Source of the DNA: Clostridium saccharoperbutylacetonicum N1-4(HMT)
GTDB taxonomy: Bacteria; Bacillota; Clostridia; Clostridiales; Clostridiaceae
Reading direction: 5' to 3'
NCBI RefSeq assembly: GCF_000340885.1
Contig: NC_020291.1
Coordinates: 3,099,001 to 3,163,000, forward strand
DNA length: 64,000 bases
The first letter of the stretch is position 1; each line of letters opens with the position of its first letter. Positions 6,997-15,645 of the stretch are shown here, one piece after another. The notes below the pieces were generated by a model that made no database searches, was not told the DNA's origin, and saw only the letters and a program-made list of their open reading frames with translations. Made by a program: the position numbers and the translations under genes.

Positions 6997-8355
6997 ATGG
7001 GAGATTTTGATGATTTAGTTAAGTCTAAAATAAAAAATGAAAATTGGGAAACACCAAAAGCTTTTGACAAATCAATAAGTACCTCCTTAGATAAATTGGA
7101 AAATAGAAAAACAGGTAGAATAATATCGCGTAAAGTAATAGTTATAGTTGCAGCAATTATTGTTTTAAATGTTACAACTGTTTTTGCAATAACACCACAG
7201 GGAAAGGAACTCATAAAAGGTGTTGTAGACTTTTTTAGTGGGAAATATGAGCAAAAGTATATATCAGATAAAGGTAAATTTGATGAGTTTAATAAAGCTA
7301 TAGGTATTTCTGTAGAAGACAAAGGTATAAAGGTAACACTCGATAACATTGCAGTTGATGATAGCTTTTTAAATACTTTTTATACAATTGAAAGTACTGA
7401 GCCTATAAATAAAGTTGAAAAAGACACTCCGTGGACAGCTAATTTTGCAGCACCATTTCTTATAACAAGTATCAATGGTGACGACAGATATTCAGGAAAC
7501 AATAATAATTTAGATGCATATTTTAAGTCAGATAAAGTGCTTAAGGTAATGAAAAGGGAAAATATTTCTCAAGTTAATATTAATGATACTTTTAACTTGA
7601 AAATAAAATGTGATGAGATTTTTGGGAAAAAAGGAAGCTGGGAACTTACTACTAAGGTTAATAAGAATGATGTTAAGGTTGATACCACTTCTGTTAATCC
7701 TAATAAAAAAGCAACTATTAATTTAAGTGATTATCAGCATAACATAAATATTGATAAGGTTATATTATCACCATTTGGAAATCAAATAGTTATATCAGAA
7801 GAAACTAGCAATGATAGATTTTTTTCCTTATTTGCATTATTTGACGATAAAGGAAATTCACTAGATGTACTTAATACTGATTTAGCCGGAAGTCGCTATG
7901 GAAAGGTCACAAATTCTTATGAATTTATAAAAGCAAATAAAGAAACAAAGTTTATTACATTAGTACCAATAGAATGGAAAGGTGAAAATATAAAAAAGAA
8001 GCTTATATTAAAGGAATTGTACAACCTTCCAGTAACATTAGATATTAGTAAAAATGGAAAGATAATAATTCAAGATATACAATTTGATAAGAATGTAATA
8101 AAAATAAACTATAAAAAAGATGGTGTAGTAGTATATGATCCAAGCTTGAATTTTTATGATGAAAAAGGAAATGAAATAGATTTGGGAGAAACTTATTTAG
8201 TAGATAAAGTTGATAGAGAAAATGGAACATATACTGAAATACGTACATTTGCAAATAATAATGTAAATTTGAGCAAGATTAAAAAAATAGGTTTTTATTC
8301 TCAGGATGATTATAAAATTCTAAGAGATCAAGCAATAAAAATTGATTTTAAATAA
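6997..8355 (+). CDS. DUF4179-domain membrane anti-sigma factor
   Basis: A 452-residue protein. Cytoplasmic N-terminus of about 45 residues, one membrane segment near residues 46-65 (VIVIVAAIIVLNVTTVFAI), then a large extracellular part beginning ITPQGKELIKGVVDFFSGKY. This matches the DUF4179 family that pairs with ECF sigma factors in Firmicutes; the C-terminal half resembles the DUF5643-type beta domain. It lies 0 bp from the sigma gene stop, with its ribosome site inside the sigma ORF, so translation is coupled. The expected role is to hold the sigma factor at the membrane until an envelope signal releases it. The signal cannot be read from the sequence. Confidence 0.85.
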   Translation: MGDFDDLVKSKIKNENWETPKAFDKSISTSLDKLENRKTGRIISRKVIVIVAAIIVLNVTTVFAITPQGKELIKGVVDFFSGKYEQKYISDKGKFDEFNKAIGISVEDKGIKVTLDNIAVDDSFLNTFYTIESTEPINKVEKDTPWTANFAAPFLITSINGDDRYSGNNNNLDAYFKSDKVLKVMKRENISQVNINDTFNLKIKCDEIFGKKGSWELTTKVNKNDVKVDTTSVNPNKKATINLSDYQHNINIDKVILSPFGNQIVISEETSNDRFFSLFALFDDKGNSLDVLNTDLAGSRYGKVTNSYEFIKANKETKFITLVPIEWKGENIKKKLILKELYNLPVTLDISKNGKIIIQDIQFDKNVIKINYKKDGVVVYDPSLNFYDEKGNEIDLGETYLVDKVDRENGTYTEIRTFANNNVNLSKIKKIGFYSQDDYKILRDQAIKIDFK

Positions 8356-8375
8356 TATATATAATTAAATTTAGG

Positions 8376-8418
8376 AAGTTCAAGTGTTAGAGAAAATATA
8401 ACACTTGAACTTTTTTTT
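8376..8418 (+). terminator. Terminator of the sigma/anti-sigma operon
   Basis: Perfect 13- to 14-bp stem AAGTTCAAGTGTT / AACACTTGAACTT with a short loop and T8. Confidence 0.9.
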
Positions 8419-8501
8419 AAAATGGAATAAAAATAATATGTATATAATTAAGCATCTTTTTGCTCAATAAAATAAAATTTTTTAATAATTGATTTTTATT
8501 A

Positions 8502-8555
8502 TTGACAAAATAATAAGAAGATTAATATAATATACATATGAACAAGTATTCATAT
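8502..8555 (+). promoter_or_regulatory. Metal-regulated promoter and ArsR/SmtB-type operator
   Basis: TTGACA (8502-8507) and TATAAT (8526-8531) are separated by 18 bp. Directly downstream lies the perfect palindrome ATATGAA-N6-TTCATAT (8536-8555), the classic ArsR/SmtB half-site pair, covering the predicted transcription start. Repression by the next gene's product and release by metal is the expected logic. Confidence 0.8.
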
Positions 8556-8587
8556 ATTCAAATATTCACAAGAAAAGAGTGATAAAG

Positions 8588-8962
8588 ATGGAGAATAATA
8601 ATAGCAATAATATTGAAGTTTGCAATTGTACAATAATTCATGAAGATATAGTTAGTAAAGTAAGAGGATCCATCCCGGAAGAGGAAACGCTTTATGATTT
8701 AGCAGATTTATTTAAAGTACTCGGAGATTCTACAAGAATAAAAATCTTATGTACGCTATTTGAAGCAGAAATGTGTGTTTGTGATATAGCAGCAGTACTT
8801 GGAATGACTCAATCAGCAATTTCACACCAATTAAGAGTTCTGAAACAAGCAAGGCTGGTAAAATATAAAAGAAGCGGAAAAGTTGTATATTATTCCTTAG
8901 ATGATGAACATGTTAAGCATATATTTGATCAAGGATTGATTCATATATCTGAAAGAAATTAA
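8588..8962 (+). CDS. ArsR/SmtB-family metal-sensing repressor (CadC-like)
   Basis: A 124-residue winged-helix protein. The N-terminus carries CNCT near residues 13-16. The region about 44-61 reads DSTRIKILCTLFEAEMCVCDIA, the alpha-3 metal site with CVC typical of CadC/ArsR-type thiolate sensors. The recognition helix is MTQSAISHQLRVLKQARLV, followed by the wing YKRSGKVVYYSL. I prefer ATG 8588 over an in-frame GTG 9 bp upstream because the AGAAAAGAG site is better spaced. The gene sits 23 bp before a P1B-type ATPase and behind its own palindromic operator, so it should repress both genes until Cd, Pb or Zn binds. Confidence 0.9.
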   Translation: MENNNSNNIEVCNCTIIHEDIVSKVRGSIPEEETLYDLADLFKVLGDSTRIKILCTLFEAEMCVCDIAAVLGMTQSAISHQLRVLKQARLVKYKRSGKVVYYSLDDEHVKHIFDQGLIHISERN

Positions 8963-8985
8963 TTTTAAGTTTGGAGGATAAAGTT

Positions 8986-11433
8986 ATGGAGAGTAATATA
9001 AAAATAGCACCTAGCACTGCTAAAGCTAAATTATCAAATGAAAACCATCTTAAACAAATAAAAAAAGAATTTATTTTAGAAGGACTTGGATGTGCTCATT
9101 GTGCAGCTAAAATAGAGGAAAAAGTTAATGAATTAGATGGAATTAATTCTGCAAATGTGAATTTCATGACAAAAACTTTAACCTTAGAAATGAAAGAAGC
9201 TAATGGAATGGAAGAGCTAATAAATTCTGTAACTAACGTTGTTACTAATATTGAGAGCAAGGTCAAGGTTAAAGAAAAAATAAATACAAAACTCTTGAAA
9301 AAAGAAATTTTACTTGAAGGTTTATGCTGTGGAAACTGTGCAGCAAAAATAGAAAGAGAATCTCAAAATATAGATGGAGTAAAATCAGCAGTAGTAGATT
9401 TTATAGCTACAAAGCTAATAATGGAAATAGATAGTCCATCTAAACAAAGTGCTATTATAGATGAGGTTGAAGGAATTGTTAAGAGGATTGAGCCAGACGT
9501 TAAGGTGGTTGTATTAAATAAAGATAATGCTTCAAAAAACTTGGAGGAACATGAAGAGGATGGACATCATCACCATGAAAGTGAAGGCAGTAAGAGTGAA
9601 ATGATAAGACTTGCTATTGGTGCTTTGATTTTTGGAGTAGCAACTGCTATGAAATTTCCAAACTATATAGAATTAGTATTGTATTTAATAAGTTATTTGC
9701 TAGTAGGTGGAGAGGTGATTTTAGGTGCTTTAAGAAATATACGAAGAGGTCAAATCTTTGATGAAAATTTCTTAATGAGTGTAGCAACTATTGGCGCCTT
9801 TGCTATAGGAGAATATCCAGAGGGTGTAGCAGTTATGCTTTTCTATCAAATAGGTGAAATGTTTCAAGATATGGCGGTTAATCGCTCAAGAAAATCTATT
9901 ACAGCACTTATGGATATTAGACCAGATTTCGCTAATTTAAAAGTGAATAACGATATTAAGAAAGTTGAGCCAGAAGAAGTTAAAATTGCTGATATTATTG
10001 TAGTTAAACCAGGTGAAAAAGTACCTCTAGATGGAAAAGTAATTGAAGGAAATTCTATGGTTGACACAGCTGCATTAACTGGTGAATCTGTTCCTAAAGA
10101 AGTAGGCATTGGGGATAGCATTTTAAGTGGAGTAATCAATAAAAATGGACTTTTAACTATAGAAGTTGAAAAAGAATTTGGAGATTCTACTGTTGCTAAA
10201 ATCTTAGATTTAGTACAAAATGCAAGCAGTAAGAAGGCACCTACTGAAAATTTCATAACAAAGTTTGCTAGGTACTATACACCAGCAGTAGTTTTTGCAG
10301 CATTAGCACTAGCTGTGATTCCACCACTTGTTATAGAAGGTGCAACATTTTCAGAGTGGATTTATAGAGCTTTATCATTCTTAGTAGTATCTTGTCCATG
10401 TGCTCTAGTTGTATCTATACCTCTTGGTTTCTTTGGTGGAATAGGTGGAGCATCAAAAAATGGAGTACTTGTTAAGGGTGGAAATTACCTTGAAGCCTTA
10501 AATGATGTTGAAATGGTTGTATTTGATAAAACAGGAACTCTTACAAAAGGTATATTCAAAGTTACAGAAGTAAATGCTGAAAATAATATTTCAAAAGACG
10601 AACTTATAGCTTGTGCGGCTTATGCAGAAAATTACTCTAATCATCCAATAGCAGTTTCAATATTAAAGGCTTATGGCAAAGAAATAGATAAGGATAAAAT
10701 TAAGAACTATGAAGAGATATCAGGTCATGGAGTTAAAGTTGTTATTGAAGGTAAGGAAATTTTGGCTGGTAATTATAAGTTGATGAACAAAGAAAATATA
10801 GATTACAATCAAGTTGAAACAATAGGAACAGTAGTCCATGTTGCAATTGAAAGAAAATATGCAGGATATATAATTATTTCAGATGAAGTAAAAGAAGACT
10901 CTGCAAAAGCTATGAAAGCCCTAAAGGCACTTGGTATTAAGAAAACAGTTATGTTAACTGGAGATAATAAAGCTGTTGGTAGTAAAATTGCTAAAGAATT
11001 AGGAGTAGACGAAGTTCATGCTGAATTATTACCAGATCAAAAGGTTGAAAAATTAGAATTATTATTTAAAGAAAAATCATCTAAAGGCAAGATAGTATTT
11101 GTGGGAGATGGAATCAACGATGCACCAGTTTTAGCTAGAGCTGATATAGGAATAGCGATGGGTGGAGTTGGGTCAGATGCGGCGATTGAAGCTGCTGATG
11201 TAGTTATAATGACAGATGAGCCTTCAAAAATAGCCACAGCAATAAAAATTGCAAAAAAAACAAGAAGCATAGTAATGCAGAATATAGTTTTTGCATTAGG
11301 TATTAAAATTATAATATTGGCTCTTGTAGCAATTGGTTTAGGAACTATGTGGGAAGCGGTATTTGGAGATGTTGGAGTTGCACTCCTTGCAGTTTTAAAT
11401 GCCATGAGGGCAATGAAAGTTGATAATATGTAA
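8986..11433 (+). CDS. Heavy-metal P1B-type ATPase (Zn/Cd/Pb exporter)
   Basis: An 815-residue pump. It has two N-terminal HMA domains (CAHC near residue 36, CGNC near 115), then a His-rich linker (GHHHHES, about 190-197) and eight expected membrane segments. Core motifs are SCPCAL (Cys 470 and 472) in the ion path, DKTGTL with phosphorylated Asp about 514, SNHPIA (HP locus, His about 553) and GDGINDAP near 707. CPC plus the ArsR partner point to Zn2+/Cd2+/Pb2+ efflux rather than copper. ATG 8986 is chosen because GGAGG lies 8 bp upstream; a TTG at 8971 overlaps that site. It is the second gene of the operon, closed by a hairpin at 11477. Confidence 0.94.
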   Translation: MESNIKIAPSTAKAKLSNENHLKQIKKEFILEGLGCAHCAAKIEEKVNELDGINSANVNFMTKTLTLEMKEANGMEELINSVTNVVTNIESKVKVKEKINTKLLKKEILLEGLCCGNCAAKIERESQNIDGVKSAVVDFIATKLIMEIDSPSKQSAIIDEVEGIVKRIEPDVKVVVLNKDNASKNLEEHEEDGHHHHESEGSKSEMIRLAIGALIFGVATAMKFPNYIELVLYLISYLLVGGEVILGALRNIRRGQIFDENFLMSVATIGAFAIGEYPEGVAVMLFYQIGEMFQDMAVNRSRKSITALMDIRPDFANLKVNNDIKKVEPEEVKIADIIVVKPGEKVPLDGKVIEGNSMVDTAALTGESVPKEVGIGDSILSGVINKNGLLTIEVEKEFGDSTVAKILDLVQNASSKKAPTENFITKFARYYTPAVVFAALALAVIPPLVIEGATFSEWIYRALSFLVVSCPCALVVSIPLGFFGGIGGASKNGVLVKGGNYLEALNDVEMVVFDKTGTLTKGIFKVTEVNAENNISKDELIACAAYAENYSNHPIAVSILKAYGKEIDKDKIKNYEEISGHGVKVVIEGKEILAGNYKLMNKENIDYNQVETIGTVVHVAIERKYAGYIIISDEVKEDSAKAMKALKALGIKKTVMLTGDNKAVGSKIAKELGVDEVHAELLPDQKVEKLELLFKEKSSKGKIVFVGDGINDAPVLARADIGIAMGGVGSDAAIEAADVVIMTDEPSKIATAIKIAKKTRSIVMQNIVFALGIKIIILALVAIGLGTMWEAVFGDVGVALLAVLNAMRAMKVDNM

Positions 11434-11476
11434 TATAGTAGTTATAGAATTTAATTAAATAATAATTAGTTATTAG

Positions 11477-11513
11477 AAGTAGATTAGGTATTTATTACTT
11501 GGTCTACTTTTTT
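11477..11513 (+). terminator. Terminator of the metal-resistance operon
   Basis: Stem AAGTAGATTAGGT / ACTTGGTCTACTT with G-U pairs is followed by TTTTTT. From here to 11632 I see no ORF or strong signal. Confidence 0.65.
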
Positions 11514-11632
11514 ATAGAATTCTAGAACTTTTGAATATAAATTCTAGAAGCCTTAATTTGAGAAGTGGCTTGTAAAATAAAGAGTGAAATATGAGACAAT
11601 GAAAAATAAATTACTTATATATAAAGATTATT

Positions 11633-11674
11633 TTGATTTTTTGAGTAATTTAGTTTATAATGTTCACGTGAACA
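11633..11674 (+). promoter_or_regulatory. kdgK promoter with perfect palindromic operator
   Basis: TTGATT (11633-11638), a 17-bp spacer and TATAAT (11656-11661) form a near-consensus promoter. TGTTCACGTGAACA (11661-11674) is a perfect 14-bp palindrome overlapping the last base of the -10 and the start site, so it should act as a repressor site. Its CG centre suits a LacI-family repressor, but no such regulator is encoded in the window. Confidence 0.7.
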
Positions 11675-11761
11675 ACAACAATTTGACGACTTGTCAAATG
11701 GAATAGAGATATTCTTTATAATTCAAAGAATATTAATTTATATTATATATGAGGTGGAAAA

Positions 11762-12757
11762 ATGGGAAAAATAGTTACACTAGGAGAGATGATGCTTAGA
11801 CTTTCACCATTAGGTTATGACAGATTCTCTCAAGCTAAACAGTTTAATGCATATTATGGAGGTAGTGAAGCAAATGTTTCAGTTTCACTTGCTAATTTTG
11901 GAAAAGAAACAAGCTATATAACTAAGCTTCCAGCTAATGATATAGCTCAATGTGCAATTAATGAATTAAGAAAATATGGTGTTGATACAAAAGACATAGT
12001 AAGAGGCGGAGAAAGAATAGGTATTTATTATTCTGAATACGGAGAATCACAAAGACCAACTAAGTTCGTTTTTGATAGAAAAGGTTCTTCAATGGCAGAA
12101 GCTAAAAGAGAAGATTTTGATTGGGATAAAATCTTTGAAGGTGCAGAATGGTTCCATTGTTCAGGAATAACTCCAGCGCTTTCAGAAGAATGTACTAAAA
12201 TTACTTTTGATGCTGTTAAGGCAGCTAAGGAAAAGGGATTAACAATAAGTATAGATTTAAACTTTAGAGAAACTCTATGGGATAAAGCTTCATTTAGCAA
12301 AACTATAAGAGAACTTTTACCATATTGTGATGTGGCTCTTGGAAGTATTGAGGAGGCTCAAATGGCTTTAGGAGAAAAAGAAGATGAAAAAGCAGACTGT
12401 AAAGAAATACTTAAAAAGTTTGTTGAAAAATTCGAAATGAAATATGCTACAATAATTTTAAGAAACAGATTTACAGCTGAAAATGTAGATTGGACAGCAG
12501 TTCTTTATGATGGACAAACTTTTTATAATGCAAAGAAATATGATATACATGTTATAGATAACATAGGTGGAGGAGATGCTTTTGCAGCATCACTAATCTA
12601 TGCAATAACATCAGGATATTCAACTCAAGATATAATAGAATTTGCAACAGCTGGTTCATGCTTAAAATATAGTATGATGGGTGATGCTAATTTATCAACA
12701 GTGGCTGAAGTTGAAAGCCTTATGTATGGAGATGCTACTGGTAAAGAAAAAAGATAA
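11762..12757 (+). CDS. kdgK: 2-keto-3-deoxygluconate kinase (PfkB family)
   Basis: A 331-residue PfkB/ribokinase-fold sugar kinase. The N-terminal GEMMLRLSP and YYGGSEANVSVSLANFG (Gly-Gly signature 1), the FHCSGITPAL and SIDLNFRETLW segments, and C-terminal DNIGGGDAFAASLIYA (signature 2, catalytic Asp) are all visible. The sequence is closest to 2-dehydro-3-deoxygluconokinase, which makes 2-keto-3-deoxy-6-phosphogluconate from KDG in uronate or pectin breakdown. The normal GAGD is GGGD here, common in this subgroup. It is a single gene with its own palindromic operator and terminator. A PL9 pectate-lyase-like lipoprotein at 20842-22092 makes pectin-derived KDG a sensible source, though the aldolase is not in the window. 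Confidence 0.85.
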   Translation: MGKIVTLGEMMLRLSPLGYDRFSQAKQFNAYYGGSEANVSVSLANFGKETSYITKLPANDIAQCAINELRKYGVDTKDIVRGGERIGIYYSEYGESQRPTKFVFDRKGSSMAEAKREDFDWDKIFEGAEWFHCSGITPALSEECTKITFDAVKAAKEKGLTISIDLNFRETLWDKASFSKTIRELLPYCDVALGSIEEAQMALGEKEDEKADCKEILKKFVEKFEMKYATIILRNRFTAENVDWTAVLYDGQTFYNAKKYDIHVIDNIGGGDAFAASLIYAITSGYSTQDIIEFATAGSCLKYSMMGDANLSTVAEVESLMYGDATGKEKR

Positions 12758-12773
12758 TATTCTCAAGTTTTAT

Positions 12774-12803
12774 AGAAAAGCTGCCTAAGGCAGCTTTTCT
12801 ATT
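12774..12803 (+). terminator. Terminator of kdgK
   Basis: AGAAAAGCTGCC / GGCAGCTTTTCT with a TAA loop, then a T-rich run. Confidence 0.88.
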
Positions 12804-12960
12804 TTTGCACTTGTTTTCCATATTCATTTGAGGGAAGGGCAAAATTTTTAAAAAATATTATAAAAATGGCTTGTTTCTGAATATCCAACTGTATCTACTA
12901 TTCCTTTAATAGATAGATATTTAATATGTGTTTATGTTCTAAATGTAATAAAAATATATT

Positions 12961-12978
12961 TGTCACAAGATGGTGACA
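12961..12978. promoter_or_regulatory. GTCAC-N6-GTGAC operator, copy 1
   Basis: TGTCAC-AAGATG-GTGACA is a dyad with a 6-bp spacer, 143 bp upstream of copy 2. No -10 stands at the distance seen for copies 2 and 3, so it may be an auxiliary site for the acyltransferase promoter. The rest of 12804-13092 is AT-rich with no ORF. Confidence 0.6.
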
Positions 12979-13092
12979 ATAAGCAAAGGAAATAATAGTA
13001 ATATAGGGAAAATATCAATGAAATTAACTTAGATAATAATTTTAGTCAAATATTGAGAAAATTTGAGATTAGCAAGATGTTTTAATAGGGAA

Positions 13093-13121
13093 TATAATAT
13101 AATTGTCACTAAGTGGTGACA
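13093..13121 (+). promoter_or_regulatory. Promoter -10 with GTCAC-N6-GTGAC operator, copy 2
   Basis: TATAAT (13093-13098) is followed after exactly 6 bp by GTCAC-TAAGTG-GTGAC (13105-13120), so the dyad covers the expected start site of the acyltransferase gene. Copy 3 has the same geometry. Confidence 0.7.
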
Positions 13122-13146
13122 CAAAATATTAAAGGAGTGATAACTA

Positions 13147-14148
13147 TTGAGTAATAGAGAAAAAAATATTGATTCCTTAAGAGCCTTATGTGCCCTATTT
13201 GTAATAAGTGTACATGTTTGTGCACCTTACCTTACAGCCAATCTTAATGTTTTTAATTCAGACTTTGGGATTTCATCTACAATTCAAGTTTTTGCAAGAG
13301 TTGCAGTTCCTGTTTTTGCATTAATAAGTGGTAGGTATCTATTAAGTAATTGGGATGAAATGAGTTTAGCTGGCTTTTATAAAAAGAAATTTTCTAGAAT
13401 TATAGTGCCTTTCATTTTTTCAATTATTATTTATGGCATACTAAGAATATTTGGTGAAAAGACTGCAACCTTTACATCTTATATTACTGATACTTTGAAT
13501 GGGACTCCTTATGAACATCTTTGGTTTTTTTATATGATAGTTGGTTTATATGCAGTAACTCCAATATTATACAAAATCAAAAACAAACTTTCTGCTAAAG
13601 CTTTTAGAAATTTAGGATTTGTATTTCTTGTAATGGCAATAATAAGCGAAATGGTGCAAGGAGCACTTGGTTTTAAATATATTCCTATATTCTATTTTGT
13701 AGATTATCTTGGATTTTTTATAACAGGTTATACTTTGAAAGATTATAAACCAAAGTTCAATCCAAATATCTTACTTTTGATTTATTTATTACTCAGTATT
13801 TTGAGAGGAAGTCTTGCTTTAGTTTTACAGGCAAATGGCAACTTACTTTGGAGGTGCATGCATCTTTCTTCTGGACCAATAAACACATTAGCGGATATAT
13901 ATTTATATTTGTTTTTCAGTAATTTAAAACTTGAGAAATATAGATTAGCTAGTATAGGTAAATACACCTTGGGAATTTATATTATTCACGATATGTTTGT
14001 TCATGGAATAATGTATTTTACTAATAATACATTGACTGGAGTACTATTTGTTGATATATTCCTTTATTTAGCAATAGTCTTTAGTGTATCACTGCTAATA
14101 ACAAAGTTAATGTGGAAATGGAGTTTCACAAGAAGAATAATTAAATAA
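13147..14148 (+). CDS. Acyltransferase-3 family membrane protein
   Basis: A 333-residue protein with about ten hydrophobic segments. The N-terminus NIDSLRALCALFVISVHVCAPY contains the conserved His of the acyltransferase-3 (OafA/NodX/WecH) family in the first membrane helix, and VFARVAVPVFALISGRYLL is the second family signature. These enzymes move acetyl or succinyl groups from cytoplasmic acyl-CoA onto surface glycans or lipids. The TTG start follows AAAGGAGTG. It is the first gene after operator copy 2, and the 109-residue gene at 14183 follows 34 bp later, probably in the same transcript. The acceptor cannot be told. Confidence 0.85.
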   Translation: MSNREKNIDSLRALCALFVISVHVCAPYLTANLNVFNSDFGISSTIQVFARVAVPVFALISGRYLLSNWDEMSLAGFYKKKFSRIIVPFIFSIIIYGILRIFGEKTATFTSYITDTLNGTPYEHLWFFYMIVGLYAVTPILYKIKNKLSAKAFRNLGFVFLVMAIISEMVQGALGFKYIPIFYFVDYLGFFITGYTLKDYKPKFNPNILLLIYLLLSILRGSLALVLQANGNLLWRCMHLSSGPINTLADIYLYLFFSNLKLEKYRLASIGKYTLGIYIIHDMFVHGIMYFTNNTLTGVLFVDIFLYLAIVFSVSLLITKLMWKWSFTRRIIK

Positions 14149-14182
14149 AAAGGACTTAAGAATTATATGAGGAGGTTTTAGC

Positions 14183-14512
14183 ATGGTTCTAGTAAACTGT
14201 GTATGGAAACAAGAAGAGATAATAAAAAATATAGAGGCTTTAGAATATAAAGGAGAGCAATTATTTAAACATGTGAAAACTGAAGGAATGAGAATGTATT
14301 TTGATTCTATATTAGAAGATATGGCACGAAATATAGATAAATCATCGTTTATGGAATATATGCTCATAATGAAAGCGATAATGGAGATTCCCGGAAGTGC
14401 AGCCCTTGCAGTTAGCGTTTTACCTGTTGTTAATAATAGCGTCTTTGAAGGTTATAAGTATACAGTATGCAGACCTAGTACACCAGTAAATAGCCAGAGA
14501 CTTCTAAGGTAG
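14183..14512 (+). CDS. Hypothetical protein (109 aa) co-transcribed with acyltransferase
   Basis: The ATG has a strong GAGGAGG site. The first 70 residues look helical and amphipathic (EEIIKNIEALEYKGEQLFKH; YFDSILEDMARNIDK), then GSAALAVSVLPVVNNS, and a basic C-terminus rich in Arg and Pro. There is no signal peptide or clear membrane segment. I do not recognise the family. It lies 34 bp after an acyltransferase gene, and the HTH gene with operator copy 3 follows, so it belongs to the same small locus. A role as partner or regulator of the acyltransferase is possible but unsupported beyond position. Confidence 0.65.
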   Translation: MVLVNCVWKQEEIIKNIEALEYKGEQLFKHVKTEGMRMYFDSILEDMARNIDKSSFMEYMLIMKAIMEIPGSAALAVSVLPVVNNSVFEGYKYTVCRPSTPVNSQRLLR

Positions 14513-14626
14513 AAGCAAAAAGAAAAAGGCGTAGAAATGAACATTTAAAGCTGATAGTTATGGCTGAACAATAAATTTAGTGTTATATTCAAAAATTTTA
14601 TATTAGTAAATATAGTTATGAAGGTT

Positions 14627-14655
14627 TATAATAAAGTTGTCACTAAATAGTGACT
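14627..14655 (+). promoter_or_regulatory. Promoter -10 with GTCAC-N6-GTGAC operator, copy 3
   Basis: TATAAT (14627-14632), then 6 bp, then GTCAC-TAAATA-GTGAC (14639-14654). This repeats the layout before the acyltransferase gene and sits 26 bp upstream of the HTH gene, suggesting autoregulation. Confidence 0.7.
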
Positions 14656-14680
14656 ATGTTATATAAGGAGTGATTTATTT

Positions 14681-15466
14681 TTGAATATTACAATTATTAC
14701 TTCAGAAAATAGAAGACTATATCCAGCAATAATATATAGTCTTGAAGATAAAGAACAAAAGAACCCAATTCTTGATTTAGATGATATTTACGATTTATTA
14801 TATAAAAATCAAAACATTTTAGTTATTTCAAGTCAATTTGATCAATATGGCAAGGAACTTAAAATATTCAATGGTGAATTGGGCAAATCAGATATAAAAG
14901 CAATGTTTGCATCAAAAGAGATTAAAGAAGGAAATGAATTAGATTCTGTCATGACTTTATCAGAAGCAGCTAAGAAATGGGGATTATCTAATGGATCAAC
15001 TATAAGGAAAGCAATTGAAAGAGGAAAGTTTCAACCAAATGAAATAAAACATGCGGGTGATGTGTGGGTTACAACTTATTCAGCAATGGAAAGAGTATTC
15101 GGTACAATTAAAAATGAAGAAGATGCATATGTAATATATGATGATTTTGAAACGTTGTATTTTACTAAAGCCTATTGGGAGTATGCACAGTCAGCATATT
15201 TTAGTAATCCTGTAGTTGACGTTAAGACTGGAAATTTGGAAATGAAATATCAATATATAAAAGATGTATTTATTAAAGGGTTAAAGGCATTATGGGATAA
15301 GCAAAAGATAATTATAAAGAAAAGTAGATATAACGATGATATTAAACAGATAATTGGTACAGAAGAGGAATTTTACTTATATATTGAATTATTTCGAAGT
15401 CGAAGAAATTTATCGTCAGAATGGATTGATAGATTACTAAATGATTTAAAAACTTTTTCTAAATAA
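14681..15466 (+). CDS. HTH DNA-binding protein of unknown family, candidate regulator of the GTCAC sites
   Basis: A 261-residue soluble protein. Residues about 1-75 form an alpha/beta-looking domain of unknown type. Residues about 90-140 hold a helix-turn-helix reading MTLSEAAKKWGLSNGSTIRKAIERGKF, then a small wing-like VWVTTYSAMERVFG, similar to excisionase/MerR-like HTH_17 folds found in phage and plasmid proteins. The rest (145-261) is helical and rich in aromatic and charged residues, with no enzymatic motif. TTG start behind AAGGAGTG. The operator in its own promoter and the same operator before the acyltransferase make it the natural candidate repressor. It ends at a terminator. Confidence 0.65.
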   Translation: MNITIITSENRRLYPAIIYSLEDKEQKNPILDLDDIYDLLYKNQNILVISSQFDQYGKELKIFNGELGKSDIKAMFASKEIKEGNELDSVMTLSEAAKKWGLSNGSTIRKAIERGKFQPNEIKHAGDVWVTTYSAMERVFGTIKNEEDAYVIYDDFETLYFTKAYWEYAQSAYFSNPVVDVKTGNLEMKYQYIKDVFIKGLKALWDKQKIIIKKSRYNDDIKQIIGTEEEFYLYIELFRSRRNLSSEWIDRLLNDLKTFSK

Positions 15467-15476
15467 AAGTGTATTT

Positions 15477-15516
15477 TAACAGGAATTTAGATTTTATCTG
15501 GATTCCTGTTAATTTA
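15477..15516 (+). terminator. Terminator of the HTH gene
   Basis: TTAACAGGAAT / ATTCCTGTTAA stem with a 14-base loop, followed by a T-rich stretch. Confidence 0.65.
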
Positions 15517-15645
15517 TAAAAGCAACAATTTTTCATAAGCATTTACGGACATTTCAATGGTAAGAATGTATAATTTGGAAGTTTTATATAACAATTTTCT
15601 ATACGTTGCACTAATATATTGTTATAAGCAAGGGGGGATATAAAT

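Noticed and set aside
6915..7349. 144-codon minus-strand ORF across the sigma/anti-sigma junction
   Set aside because: It lies antisense to two well-supported coupled genes, with composition typical of a shadow frame.
9864..10256. 130-codon minus-strand ORF inside the metal ATPase
   Set aside because: Antisense shadow of a strongly conserved ATPase; no ribosome site or promoter.
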